Source of the DNA: Streptococcus gallinaceus
GTDB lineage: Bacteria; Bacillota; Bacilli; Lactobacillales; Streptococcaceae
NCBI RefSeq assembly: GCF_024170225.1
Contig: NZ_JALJXU010000010.1
Span: 1-64,000 of the forward strand
Direction: 5' to 3'
DNA length: 64,000 nucleotides
Both the position numbers and the translations under genes were made by a program. Of the stretch, positions 37,464 to 45,762 are shown one piece after another. Each line of letters opens with the position of its first letter. The first letter of the stretch is position 1. The notes beneath the pieces are model-generated. The model searched no databases. It saw only the letters and a program-made list of their open reading frames with translations, and was not told the origin of the DNA.

Positions 37464-38353
37464 TCTATACTCCTTGTCGAATCTTGTAATATATACTGGA
37501 GTAATATTGAAACTCCCATTTTTGGATTTTTTAGCCTTAGAACCAATTTTTTTCTATCTTTATTTTTTTGTGGTACCTTATTATCAATTTTAAATGGATA
37601 TTTGGAAGTTCTAGACTCAAAAAGCGCACCAAACAAAACATAATCATTATCAGATATAGGAAGTGATAAAATTAATATGAATGACTTTCGTTTCGTTTTA
37701 CACCACTTTTGGAAGCGGTGTAAAACACCCGAAGATAGATTTCCTGTGATCATTTTCTTAAACGTTGCTTCTGTTAGTTCATTCAGGGGATTAGGAGGAA
37801 TCACAGAATTCGAATCTTTAAGTGGAAGTATATAAACATCTCTACTTTTTTTAGAATGTGGCGCAACACTCCCTTTGAGTTGTGAACCATAATTAAAAAG
37901 ATGGAATTTCTGATTCGATAGGACTAATTCATATTTCTCAAATGTACTGACCCTGGATAAATAACTTCGAATCTCTATATATTTTGTTTTTGACTTCAAA
38001 CAACTGATATGCCAATATGAGAGAAACTCTTTCCTGAGCTCTTCGGTCATTTTTGGTGTATCCCAACTATCCAGTAATTCCTTTACTTTTTCACAGCAAT
38101 CTTTTAATAAGCCACTTGGATTATTAAAGTCCCAAATTAAATTATCTTCTGAAATGTAACACAATTTCCCTTCGGAACCGACATGGCTGTACCATTTATT
38201 AAAATGCATATAATTTGAAAGATAGATTTCAGGAAGTGAATGGGGAAAATCATTAGAAATGATAATTTTTAAGGTAAATTTTTTATATTGATAAAAATAG
38301 CATTCCTTATCTTCTAATTCCAGGCTCTCTGAAGGTATTTCGTCAAAGTACAT
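37460..38353 (-). CDS. cap2: CBASS Cap2, E2 (conjugating) half
   Basis: A 297-aa ubiquitin-E2-like protein. The fold signature is FTLKIIISNDFPHSLPEIYL, a conserved H in YSHVGSEGK and the catalytic Cys in EGKLCYISEDNL (about residue 65). It accepts the CD-NTase thioester from the E1 half. The last 29 residues, after the seven-A run, read unlike a conserved linker, and the other frame there continues into E1. Combined length with E1 is about 578 aa, matching a normal Cap2. Confidence 0.85.
   Translation of the reverse strand: MYFDEIPSESLELEDKECYFYQYKKFTLKIIISNDFPHSLPEIYLSNYMHFNKWYSHVGSEGKLCYISEDNLIWDFNNPSGLLKDCCEKVKELLDSWDTPKMTEELRKEFLSYWHISCLKSKTKYIEIRSYLSRVSTFEKYELVLSNQKFHLFNYGSQLKGSVAPHSKKSRDVYILPLKDSNSVIPPNPLNELTEATFKKMITGNLSSGVLHRFQKWCKTKRKSFILILSLPISDNDYVLFGALFESRTSKYPFKIDNKVPQKNKDRKKLVLRLKNPKMGVSILLQYILQDSTRSIE
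37547..37553 (-). other. Seven-A slippery run joining the E2 and E1 frames
   Basis: In the E2 frame the run reads AGA AAA AAA TTG, so A-AAA-AAA is in the zero frame required for a -1 ribosomal slip. After a -1 shift translation continues ATT GGT TCT AAG without a stop into the E1 domain. One extra A in the DNA would give the same fused protein. Confidence 0.6.
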
Positions 38354-38388
38354 CTGGAATATTTATTTTTTTTCTAACATACACGCCT

Positions 38389-39411
38389 CTAAGCACTTGG
38401 ATAATCACTGATTATAGCCCGAGTTCCAAAGTTTTCTGCTGTCTCTTTTTGTTCAATAATAGGAAAATCATCACCAAACTGTTTACTCAATACTTTTGTA
38501 GACTCACTTAAATCAGTAGAATCTATTGCCTCATCTAGTGAGTCTCTTAATTTTTCTAATTTATTCTTAAAGGCTTCCATTTGTATATTTGATACCCTTT
38601 CATATACATCAGTATATGGCTTAACCGGTAAGTAAACCTCTAATCTCGGATAAAATAACTTTCTATCAACATCATATGTATCCGAAAATGAATTAATCAT
38701 AGTATTTACTAAATTTCTTAAAGCTGAAATATCATCATAAGTAGTATTTCCTGATAAATAGTCTACTTTTTTGCTTACAGAAAAATTACTGACAGCAAAA
38801 ACTGAAATTCCAATTCCTGTCGGTCTATTATCTTGATTTTTAAATTTGAGATCTTTCCATCTTTTTAAGTAACGAATTACTCTCCGAAATTGGTTTCTGT
38901 CTTCGGAGTTCTCCATAGCATTATTAATTTTTTTCGTTAATTCTACAGGGTCTGCTTCCTCCCATTTAATATTTTCATCAATACTATTAAGTTTTCCTCT
39001 GGCTAAAAAATAGTTATCATTTTCAGTACAATACACCGCTATATCAATGTGAACATTATCTTCAGGAAATGATACTGTCACACATGGATTTTTTACTTTG
39101 ACTCTATTTTCACCAAATTCGGAGACTAATGCATCAAAAATAAATTTCTTTATCTCTTTAGGAGAATTCGAATGTCTATCAACATCGATTTTTAAACCTC
39201 TATCTAAGTCATAATCTCCTTCATCAATTGGCAAAATACCTGTGTAAGTTGAGTAGCTTCCTTGGTTGAAAAAGCTTTTTCCAAATTCTGAAACACCATT
39301 GTTAATTACTTCTTCAACCTCTTTACGTTTGTCGATTAAAATCTTTTTATCATCAGCATCTAGCTTAATTGTGTCGTGAAATTTAATAAACTGTGACTGT
39401 AAAGTTGGCAT
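38389..39411 (-). CDS. CBASS CD-NTase (cyclic oligonucleotide synthase)
   Basis: A 340-aa cGAS/DncV-like nucleotidyltransferase that would make a cyclic di- or trinucleotide on phage infection. The catalytic motif is NQGSYSTYTGILPIDEGDYD followed by LDRGL (about residues 49-75), with the third acidic residue in VHIDIAVYC. It ends SDYPSA; a small residue at the C-terminus fits Cap2-dependent conjugation. First gene of the operon, behind a TATAAT promoter near 39437 with an imperfect CAACAATTGTCG palindrome at 39459-39470. The clade and product cannot be told from the sequence alone. Confidence 0.92.
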   Translation of the reverse strand: MPTLQSQFIKFHDTIKLDADDKKILIDKRKEVEEVINNGVSEFGKSFFNQGSYSTYTGILPIDEGDYDLDRGLKIDVDRHSNSPKEIKKFIFDALVSEFGENRVKVKNPCVTVSFPEDNVHIDIAVYCTENDNYFLARGKLNSIDENIKWEEADPVELTKKINNAMENSEDRNQFRRVIRYLKRWKDLKFKNQDNRPTGIGISVFAVSNFSVSKKVDYLSGNTTYDDISALRNLVNTMINSFSDTYDVDRKLFYPRLEVYLPVKPYTDVYERVSNIQMEAFKNKLEKLRDSLDEAIDSTDLSESTKVLSKQFGDDFPIIEQKETAENFGTRAIISDYPSA

Positions 39412-39519
39412 GAGTTCCTCCTTAAATTAACGTCGTTATTTATCTTCATTATATCATGTAAAACGACAATTGTTGAATTATTAATTGAATGATAAAAAAA
39501 CTTCTCTATAATTGGACTG

Positions 39520-39816
39520 TTATTTGTTATTATTGCTCTCTCGCCTACCTTGTCTAAATCTCTCAATGTTTTTTTCCAATTGTTCCGTGTTAAGTTTATT
39601 TTTCGCTTCATGGATTGACCTATCAAGGCTTTGTTCCTCAGTGGTTATATCGTTTCGAGATATTTCTACTCTCTCACTAGACTTGAAATTTGGATCAAAG
39701 ACCACATCTAAAAGTTGCTCTACTTTGGTTAGTTCAATATCCGACATCTCCGACAGTCTATGAATCAGTCGTTTAAATCGGTCTTGATTCTGTGTTTTAT
39801 TTTGAAAAAATTTCAT
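39520..39816 (-). CDS. Small conserved ICE protein
   Basis: A 98-aa hydrophilic protein (MKFFQNKTQNQDRFKRLIHR) from the ATG at 39816, which has AAGGAG upstream; the longer frame covers a hairpin. The C-terminal half is helical and charged (LDRSIHEAKNKLNTEQLEKN), with possible coiled coil. No function recognised. Its position next to the other small ICE genes suggests a role in DNA processing or transfer. Confidence 0.6.
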   Translation of the reverse strand: MKFFQNKTQNQDRFKRLIHRLSEMSDIELTKVEQLLDVVFDPNFKSSERVEISRNDITTEEQSLDRSIHEAKNKLNTEQLEKNIERFRQGRRESNNNK

Positions 39817-39865
39817 TATCTTCTCCTTACATTGTAAAAAGGCAGCCCGCATAGGACTACCTGAC

Positions 39866-40255
39866 TTATAAATCATCAATGGCTACTGAAATAGACTGTA
39901 ACTTTTTATTTTGGATTTTCTTTTCATCAATCAATTGATGAAGTTCTTCAATTTGCTTCTGACAGGCGGAAATATCCTTGTTGTTTTGTACAATGGTGTC
40001 TGCCAAGTGCTGTTTATAGTCGCGTGTAATATTTACCTTCTTCGGCTGATTTTGTTTAACTTTTAATTCAGGCGTTTGGTCATCTTTAGATTTTGACTCT
40101 TTTTGTTGCTGTTCAAAAGCAGCCACATAATCTACTTCTTCAATTGACTTTTCATCCTGCTTATGGAAAAGTGCTGCGATTTTAGCTCGTTCTTCATGGG
40201 ACGATGTCGGTTTCACATCATCTAGTGGCTGATCAAAATTCCATGTTTTACTCAT
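39866..40255 (-). CDS. Coiled-coil ICE protein, unknown function
   Basis: A 129-aa protein with a Gln/Lys-rich middle and a C-terminal coiled coil (DTIVQNNKDISACQKQIEEL). It overlaps the upstream gene by four bases (ATGA). No family recognised with confidence; similar small genes accompany the primase in related ICEs. A hairpin with a T run follows at about 39864-39836. Confidence 0.65.
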   Translation of the reverse strand: MSKTWNFDQPLDDVKPTSSHEERAKIAALFHKQDEKSIEEVDYVAAFEQQQKESKSKDDQTPELKVKQNQPKKVNITRDYKQHLADTIVQNNKDISACQKQIEELHQLIDEKKIQNKKLQSISVAIDDL

Positions 40256-40479
40256 TCTGTATCCTCATTTCTGTAAATTGGTTGTAGTGGATTTTCTTTA
40301 CCAAAGGCTTGCTCTAGTGCTTCATGAAATGACAACTGGCTAGATTGTTGCCGTTTGATAAAGGTACTGTACATAGCTGTTTGTAGTTGGTCACGATAGT
40401 GTTCCAATTTCTCCATCTCACGTGAGACCTTTTCTTCTTGCCTAGCTACTTTTTCAGCCAGACGTTCAATCACACTCAT
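40252..40479 (-). CDS. Small helical ICE protein (DUF5965-like)
   Basis: A 75-aa protein beginning MSVIERLAEKVARQEEKVSR, a long amphipathic helix, with LSFHEALEQAFGKENPLQPI at the end. GGAGGA precedes the ATG. I associate it with DUF5965 from memory of streptococcal ICEs; function unknown. Confidence 0.6.
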   Translation of the reverse strand: MSVIERLAEKVARQEEKVSREMEKLEHYRDQLQTAMYSTFIKRQQSSQLSFHEALEQAFGKENPLQPIYRNEDTE

Positions 40480-40519
40480 AGGGTGTCCTCCTTGTCACTT
40501 TCTAGATTATAATAGCGGA

Positions 40520-40539
40520 CTTGATTTTGTTATCACAAT
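40520..40539 (-). promoter_or_regulatory. 20-bp repeat, copy 1, upstream of the small ICE genes
   Basis: The minus strand carries ATTGTGATAACAAAATCAAG, identical to a site before the adhesin gene (62535-62554). Here it overlaps the primase stop and lies 40 bases upstream of the next start codon. TTGTGA could be a -35 box with TATTAT or TATAAT about 18-21 bases further on. Its GTGATAA half also occurs in the 29-bp inverted repeats at 42384 and 45763. Confidence 0.5.
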
Positions 40540-41609
40540 TCCAAAGCGTGCTCTTGTTTAGGTGGAGGATGATTCTTATTGACTTGTGCTTGAGCTGTTT
40601 GGATAAAATCACTTAAGGATAGTTCACTCTGCTGTTTCACAATATCATTCCAATCTGACTTTGTTTCAAGTCTCTGCAATAATGGTAAATCTTGAGAAAT
40701 CGGAAATCCTTTATCTGACAGTTTCTGACAAAATTCTCTTCCTGCTTCATCGTTATCAACAGCCATTGTTATGACGTTTGAATGAATTTGAAAAAAGGTT
40801 GTCGTCTCTTGTATTGCCTGAAGATAATGGCTAAGTCTGCTTGGTTTTACTTTATCTAGAAATGCCAATTTCCCTTGTTCTTCTGCCGCTAGTCGCAAGG
40901 TCTGATAAGCAATCACTGAAAGTTTTAAGCCTTCCATTGAAATTAGGCGAACATCGGATAATTGCTTTTGGTGTAGCTGATAATAACTCATCATATCGAT
41001 AACTGATTCACAAAAAATGAGTCGTTTGGGATTACCAATATCGAAACTAAAACCGACATGGCCATGAGAGCCTTTCATGATTTTTTTGAGATAACCTTGA
41101 TCGTGTTTTTCTTCATTTTTGACGAGACCTTGAAGGCTTGCGGCCTGTAAGATCCCATTATGGTCATAGCTTTTAAACACTAAAACCGACTCCGCTTGAT
41201 AAGTAGCTTGAGCAAGCAATCCTTGTCTGCCAAAGGTATTAATAGTCTGATCACTTAGGCCACGGATGTCTTTTAAGTAAATACGTGCTTTCTGAAACGG
41301 TTCTTCATGCAAATAATATTGAAACGGTTGATATGTTTCTTCTATCAACTTAGCTTGTTCAAAATCTCCAGTTTCAAGATAAGACACAGCCTCTTTGAAA
41401 GAAACACCTGCCACTAATTGAACAAAGTCTATCACATCCCCTTGTATATCTCTTGAAAACCATTTGAAAGTATTGGTATCGGCAAAAATCCGAAAGGAAT
41501 CATGGTCTGGGTGTTCATAAATGTGTCCTGATAATTGTCTAAAAGAATAACCCAGACTTTCAGCCACATCTAAAATAGCCTTTTGTTTTACTGCTTTAAT
41601 TCGTGTCAT
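40533..41609 (-). CDS. DUF3991/TOPRIM primase-like protein
   Basis: A 358-aa protein with an N-terminal zinc-less DUF3991 part (IYEHPDHDSFRIFADTNTFK) and a TOPRIM domain (RLIFCESVIDMMSYYQLH with the catalytic Glu, later ITMAVDNDEAGREFCQKL with DxD-like acidic residues, about residues 255-275). It should prime the incoming or replicating single strand. A GGGAGAC ribosome site precedes the ATG. Confidence 0.85.
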   Translation of the reverse strand: MTRIKAVKQKAILDVAESLGYSFRQLSGHIYEHPDHDSFRIFADTNTFKWFSRDIQGDVIDFVQLVAGVSFKEAVSYLETGDFEQAKLIEETYQPFQYYLHEEPFQKARIYLKDIRGLSDQTINTFGRQGLLAQATYQAESVLVFKSYDHNGILQAASLQGLVKNEEKHDQGYLKKIMKGSHGHVGFSFDIGNPKRLIFCESVIDMMSYYQLHQKQLSDVRLISMEGLKLSVIAYQTLRLAAEEQGKLAFLDKVKPSRLSHYLQAIQETTTFFQIHSNVITMAVDNDEAGREFCQKLSDKGFPISQDLPLLQRLETKSDWNDIVKQQSELSLSDFIQTAQAQVNKNHPPPKQEHALEL

Positions 41610-41648
41610 CTTGTCTCCCTATCAAAAAAAGCAGAAGACTGTCTCCTG

Positions 41649-42287
41649 CTAGTTGTTCTCACTTGTTGTAGTTCCTTGGATCATTGGTATGCTGGAATTA
41701 GCACCATCTGTGACTTCTTTCATGTCCTCCAGTTTCCCATTCCAAATGGTCAACTGATTAACCAAGAGCTTGTCGGAAACTTTGGAGTAGGACAAGATAA
41801 CCGTCTTGGTTTCTGTCTGAGTGGTTCGCTGTTGTTGCTCACTCAAATCAGAAACATAGGTCACTTGATAGGTAACTTCCGCAAGTGCAACATTGCTTTC
41901 TGTATTGACATAGATACTGGCTGATTCAAATCGGTAGTCAAGCATATAATCTTTATAAACTTGATTGATCGCTTTATTCTGATTTGCTTCCTCTTCTGAA
42001 AATGCCGAGTCCGTCATGTAGGGTTTGATACGAGCGTTATTTTCACCCAGCTGAACTTTGGTGAAATATTGAGTGAGAAATTCTTTGACAAGCTCATCTG
42101 ATAGAACTGTCGCTCTTTCCTCCTGCTTTTCCTTTGTCACAAGTTTATTGGCTTCTGCTCGTATTTGGTTCTCTGTTTGTTTTGAAACGGATTGTGAGCC
42201 AATCGTGTAGCCAATCATGACCATAAAACTGACTGCGATTAAACCTCCGACTCCAATCAGAAATCTAGCCTTCACTTTATTTAACAT
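41649..42287 (-). CDS. VirB8/TcpC-like conjugal transfer membrane protein
   Basis: A 212-aa bitopic protein: short cytoplasmic N-terminus, one membrane segment near residues 9-30 (FLIGVGGLIAVSFMVMIGYT), then a secreted-side domain with the pattern of the VirB8/NTF2-like fold (VKEFLTQYFTKVQLGENNAR, then a YMLDYRFESASIYV and beta strands). Such proteins scaffold the mating channel. AAGGAG before the ATG. The family is assigned on architecture only. An intrinsic terminator (AGCAGGAGA/TCTTCTGCT plus T7, 41652-41628) follows. Confidence 0.6.
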   Translation of the reverse strand: MLNKVKARFLIGVGGLIAVSFMVMIGYTIGSQSVSKQTENQIRAEANKLVTKEKQEERATVLSDELVKEFLTQYFTKVQLGENNARIKPYMTDSAFSEEEANQNKAINQVYKDYMLDYRFESASIYVNTESNVALAEVTYQVTYVSDLSEQQQRTTQTETKTVILSYSKVSDKLLVNQLTIWNGKLEDMKEVTDGANSSIPMIQGTTTSENN

Positions 42288-42383
42288 GGCTTACTCCTTT
42301 ATTAGTGATAGCCTCATCATATCAAGATTAGCTTGGAAATTTTATCACAAGAAAAATATGATTAACTACAAATTATGGTATAC

Positions 42384-42412
42384 TAGTGATAATAAATTGT
42401 TATCGATAGGAA
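42384..42412 (+). repeat. 29-bp inverted repeat, left copy (promoter/operator or recombination site)
   Basis: The left copy of a perfect 29-bp repeat whose inverted partner is at 45763-45791. Its core is the dyad GATAATAAATTGTTATC, arms GATAA and TTATC around a 7-base centre. It starts at the last base of an extended -10 box (TGG TATACT, 42376-42384) and ends in the ribosome-site AGGAA, eight bases before the ATG of the 780-aa gene. Confidence 0.85.
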
Positions 42413-42420
42413 TTTTGATT

Positions 42421-44763
42421 ATGTCTCACTGGAATCAATTTTTAACAGAAATTACTAATTCAATTATTCAAACTCATACAGCTCGAGGATCACTTTCACT
42501 GTATGTTCCATTCGAAGATTCTTTATCAAAATCTTTAGCGTTTGATAAAATCTCTCAAGAGCTATCCAAAATAGAAATTAATGGAAATGGAACAGAAGTA
42601 TATAGTGATTTTGGAGATAACGATATTACAGACGAGTATAAACTTTCCTTTACAGAAAAATTTTTCAAACCTATCTCAATATCCATTAACAACTCGATAC
42701 CAGGATTCGGAACAGCTGGTATATCATTAAAATATGATTCAGCTGAGATAGAGAAAAAAATACTAAATAACAGCAACAGCTACAGATTAATATTTCTAAT
42801 TCAACATTGGGATTGGCTGGGAAATGAACTAAAATTATTTTTTATACGCCTTATTAACAATATTTCTTCTTATGAAAAAAAATATAATAAATCAATTATT
42901 ATTGTAGTGGGAGGCATGGAGTTAAAAAATAGCGACATTAACTTTTCAAAAAACTTTGATATCCATCATTTTGAATTAAATGATTTAAAAGATACTCTAG
43001 GTAGTATTCTACAGACTTCAAATGTATCTGATGATTTGGTAGATACACTATATCCTCTAACCAAAGGGAATCTAGAAAAAATTTATAATTTTATTTCACT
43101 ATCACATAATAATTCCAAGATTGAAAAGTTATTAGATGATTTGTTAAATACGATTGAGACTGACTTTAGAGAGAATAAAATTGATATCGATTTCATTTAT
43201 CAGCTATCTGTCTTTCCTGAATATTTCAACCCATATGATGCTGAAGAATATTTCAATTTAAAAACTTTTCAAATTGAAAAAGCTATTGATATCTTAAAAA
43301 AATTACTAGTCCTAATTCCTGTAAAAAATAGAACAAATTTTTATAGTTTGATATTGATTATGAAAGATAAACTTCTTTTAACGGTTGAAAAAGGACAAAA
43401 AGAAATCTATAGACGGTACTATCATTATCTATGCGGGAAGGAGCCGTTTAATTACAGACTAAAGATAGAAATTTTGGCAAGACTTAAGGAGAGTCAAGAA
43501 TATTTATTATCTCTATATTTACTTTGGTATGAACATTTATTGAATCAAAATGAGATACTAGAAAGCGAAAAAAATAGTCTAAATAGACTTGAATTTCTCA
43601 CTGAAGAGACTAAATCAGTATTTTTAAAATGTATCAATCACAAATATACAAATGATACCAACTCTCTTTATACAGAAATCTTACCTGAAAGTTCGTTATT
43701 AGCTTCGATATTATTAAAAAATGATATTAATTTTCAGGGAAATACGTCACAAGATTTTTCTTTTAAATCACTTTGTGATATGCTTTATGAAAATATATTT
43801 GCTGAAAGCAATAAAGACATCATTATTGAACCTGTTCACTATCTTTCATGTATTTACATGCTACTACCTCATTTAATAGATAAACTTAATGAAGTTGATA
43901 AATTCCAAGTTTTAAATGAAAATATCGTCAAAAAATTTTATACAACAAAAGATATTGAACAAAGTGCACAATATCTTAAAAATATCTATTTAAGAAAAAG
44001 TTTTTTATACAAGGACAATGATAGATCAATCAACGATGCAAATAAGGCTCTAAAATTTTTTACCAATGTTGATGATAAAATTGAACAGTATTATACACTT
44101 GGTAGTCTTCTAGGACTATTACTTGTCTCTTCCAACTATGAGCGAGCAAAACAGGTGAAACATGAAATAGAAGCATTATCAGATAAACACAATCTACCAC
44201 TATACTGGAAGTCTAAAAATAATTTTGTTTTACTAGACTTTCTTTCAGGTGTGAAAGGAGATTTTGATTATTGGAAATCTCAATTTGAAAGCATTATTAC
44301 CGAATATGAATTAAATGATGTAAGTAAGCACTTAATATATACAAATCTATGTTCAATTTCTCTGTATTATTCTAAAACAGAAGAATACAGATGTTATAAA
44401 ACAATACTTGAAGAGTTGATGGGGGTTGAGGATTTAGCCGACCTTGATGATACTTCGATAGATGATTTTTATCGTTATTATTTTGGATGGTTTGAATTTT
44501 GCTTGTTGTTACTAGAAAATAAGCATCAACAAGCAAAGAATAAATATTATCAATTAGAAGGTTTCTCTCCCGTTATTTTCGAATCAGATAAAAAATTACT
44601 AATTGAAAAACATCGTCGCTATAAAAATATTTTTGAGTCAGATATAGAAACAGGAAAGGAATTTTCTGATTTTATATCACAGACCAAATTTTCTTCAAGA
44701 GAATGGAATTACTTCCGAAGGGGGCTTATGCTAACCGATATACAATATACTAGTGCATTATAA
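42421..44763 (+). CDS. STAND-like protein without a recognisable P-loop, unknown function
   Basis: A 780-aa protein from the ATG at 42421 (AGGAA eight bases upstream); longer frames lack a ribosome site. The middle resembles the ATPase part of STAND regulators: RLIFLIQHWDWLGNELKLFF like Walker B, then KSIIIVVGGMEL, FELNDLKDTLGSIL and YPLTKGNLEKIYNF like the sensor and GNP regions. No GxxGxGK[ST] Walker A is seen, so ATP binding is doubtful. From about residue 300 it is helical with TPR-like repeats (YYTLGSLLGLLLVSSNYERAK). AT-rich like the rest of the cargo. It converges on and overlaps the ATP-grasp gene by six bases. Confidence 0.7.
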   Translation: MSHWNQFLTEITNSIIQTHTARGSLSLYVPFEDSLSKSLAFDKISQELSKIEINGNGTEVYSDFGDNDITDEYKLSFTEKFFKPISISINNSIPGFGTAGISLKYDSAEIEKKILNNSNSYRLIFLIQHWDWLGNELKLFFIRLINNISSYEKKYNKSIIIVVGGMELKNSDINFSKNFDIHHFELNDLKDTLGSILQTSNVSDDLVDTLYPLTKGNLEKIYNFISLSHNNSKIEKLLDDLLNTIETDFRENKIDIDFIYQLSVFPEYFNPYDAEEYFNLKTFQIEKAIDILKKLLVLIPVKNRTNFYSLILIMKDKLLLTVEKGQKEIYRRYYHYLCGKEPFNYRLKIEILARLKESQEYLLSLYLLWYEHLLNQNEILESEKNSLNRLEFLTEETKSVFLKCINHKYTNDTNSLYTEILPESSLLASILLKNDINFQGNTSQDFSFKSLCDMLYENIFAESNKDIIIEPVHYLSCIYMLLPHLIDKLNEVDKFQVLNENIVKKFYTTKDIEQSAQYLKNIYLRKSFLYKDNDRSINDANKALKFFTNVDDKIEQYYTLGSLLGLLLVSSNYERAKQVKHEIEALSDKHNLPLYWKSKNNFVLLDFLSGVKGDFDYWKSQFESIITEYELNDVSKHLIYTNLCSISLYYSKTEEYRCYKTILEELMGVEDLADLDDTSIDDFYRYYFGWFEFCLLLLENKHQQAKNKYYQLEGFSPVIFESDKKLLIEKHRRYKNIFESDIETGKEFSDFISQTKFSSREWNYFRRGLMLTDIQYTSAL

Positions 44764-45756
44764 ACTGCTTAATATTACTAGTTTATGAAGATCAGTCATT
44801 GTAAGCCCATATTGCTCAAAGTCAAAATTAAATGAACTATGGTCAGTTGTGTAGGGCATTGTTGCAATATCAAAAACAAAATAACTCCCATCTGACTTTA
44901 TTCTAAAATCAACTCGTCCGTAAGTAGTTATACCTAAGTACTTGGCGAGTTTTTTTGTTACTTTTTTTAATTTCGTACATATCTTTTGATTTTCTAACCA
45001 TTCAAATGAATAACTATTATTATCAGATAGTTCGCTTGTTAGAATTTCTGATGAAGATACGATTCTGACCGGATCTAATATAAGGTATTTCCCATTAATA
45101 TTGAAAAATGGGACTTCAACTTCAATTCCTGAAATATACTCTTGCAGTAGAAAGTCTTTGTTTTCTATATTATTCCACTCAAAATTATCTATGATTGAAT
45201 CATAGGAAAGATTAATACTCGCGGATTCCGAAATTTCTTTTCTAATATATTTTTGAGCTTCAAAAGGTTCACCTAATACTTCGCCATCTTTTATACAAAC
45301 TGTTTTAGGTGTTGGAATATTAAAGCAATCTGCAATAGCTCCCCAAATAAATTTATTACGGCATAATGAGACCGTTAGTGCATTTGAACCTGTATAATCA
45401 ATACCAAAGTAATCACAAAAAGAGGGGATCAACGATTTTTTCCCTTCTTTTCGACCATCTCTAGCCAAATTATAAACTAATAATGTTTCTTTTGATAAGT
45501 TCGGATAGTATTTTAAGATATATTCAAAAAAGTCTATTTCAGTATAAAAAACATTCATACATAAACCAGTTTTTAACAGTGCTGAAGCTATTTCTTCAAA
45601 TTCTGATAGCGAAAAAAATTCACTATCAGATGCATGTTCAATTGTATAATAAGACATTTTCTTAGTTTGTTTTTGTAAATTAGCAACTAAAAATAAATTG
45701 GTCTTAGAGCATAATTTATCAAAATTTTGTAAATAAGACTGTAGTAATTGTTTCAT
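44758..45756 (-). CDS. D-Ala-D-Ala-ligase-like ATP-grasp protein
   Basis: A 332-aa ATP-grasp enzyme related to Ddl. The N-terminal lid part ends in DYTGSNALTVSLCRNKFIWG, the Ddl signature for substrate and ATP Lys; the ATP Lys-Glu region is YIRKEISESAS and LLQEYISGIEVEVPFF; the metal region is YGRVDFRIKSDGSYFVFDIA followed by TMPYTTDHSS. The family motif E-x-N-x-x-P-G is D-I-A-T-M-P-Y here: Glu is Asp, Asn is Ala and Gly is Tyr, so metal binding and substrate may differ from Ddl. It probably ligates amino acids or peptides rather than making cell-wall D-Ala-D-Ala. Shares the promoter-side repeat with its convergent partner. Confidence 0.75.
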   Translation of the reverse strand: MKQLLQSYLQNFDKLCSKTNLFLVANLQKQTKKMSYYTIEHASDSEFFSLSEFEEIASALLKTGLCMNVFYTEIDFFEYILKYYPNLSKETLLVYNLARDGRKEGKKSLIPSFCDYFGIDYTGSNALTVSLCRNKFIWGAIADCFNIPTPKTVCIKDGEVLGEPFEAQKYIRKEISESASINLSYDSIIDNFEWNNIENKDFLLQEYISGIEVEVPFFNINGKYLILDPVRIVSSSEILTSELSDNNSYSFEWLENQKICTKLKKVTKKLAKYLGITTYGRVDFRIKSDGSYFVFDIATMPYTTDHSSFNFDFEQYGLTMTDLHKLVILSSL

Positions 45757-45762
45757 GATTCT

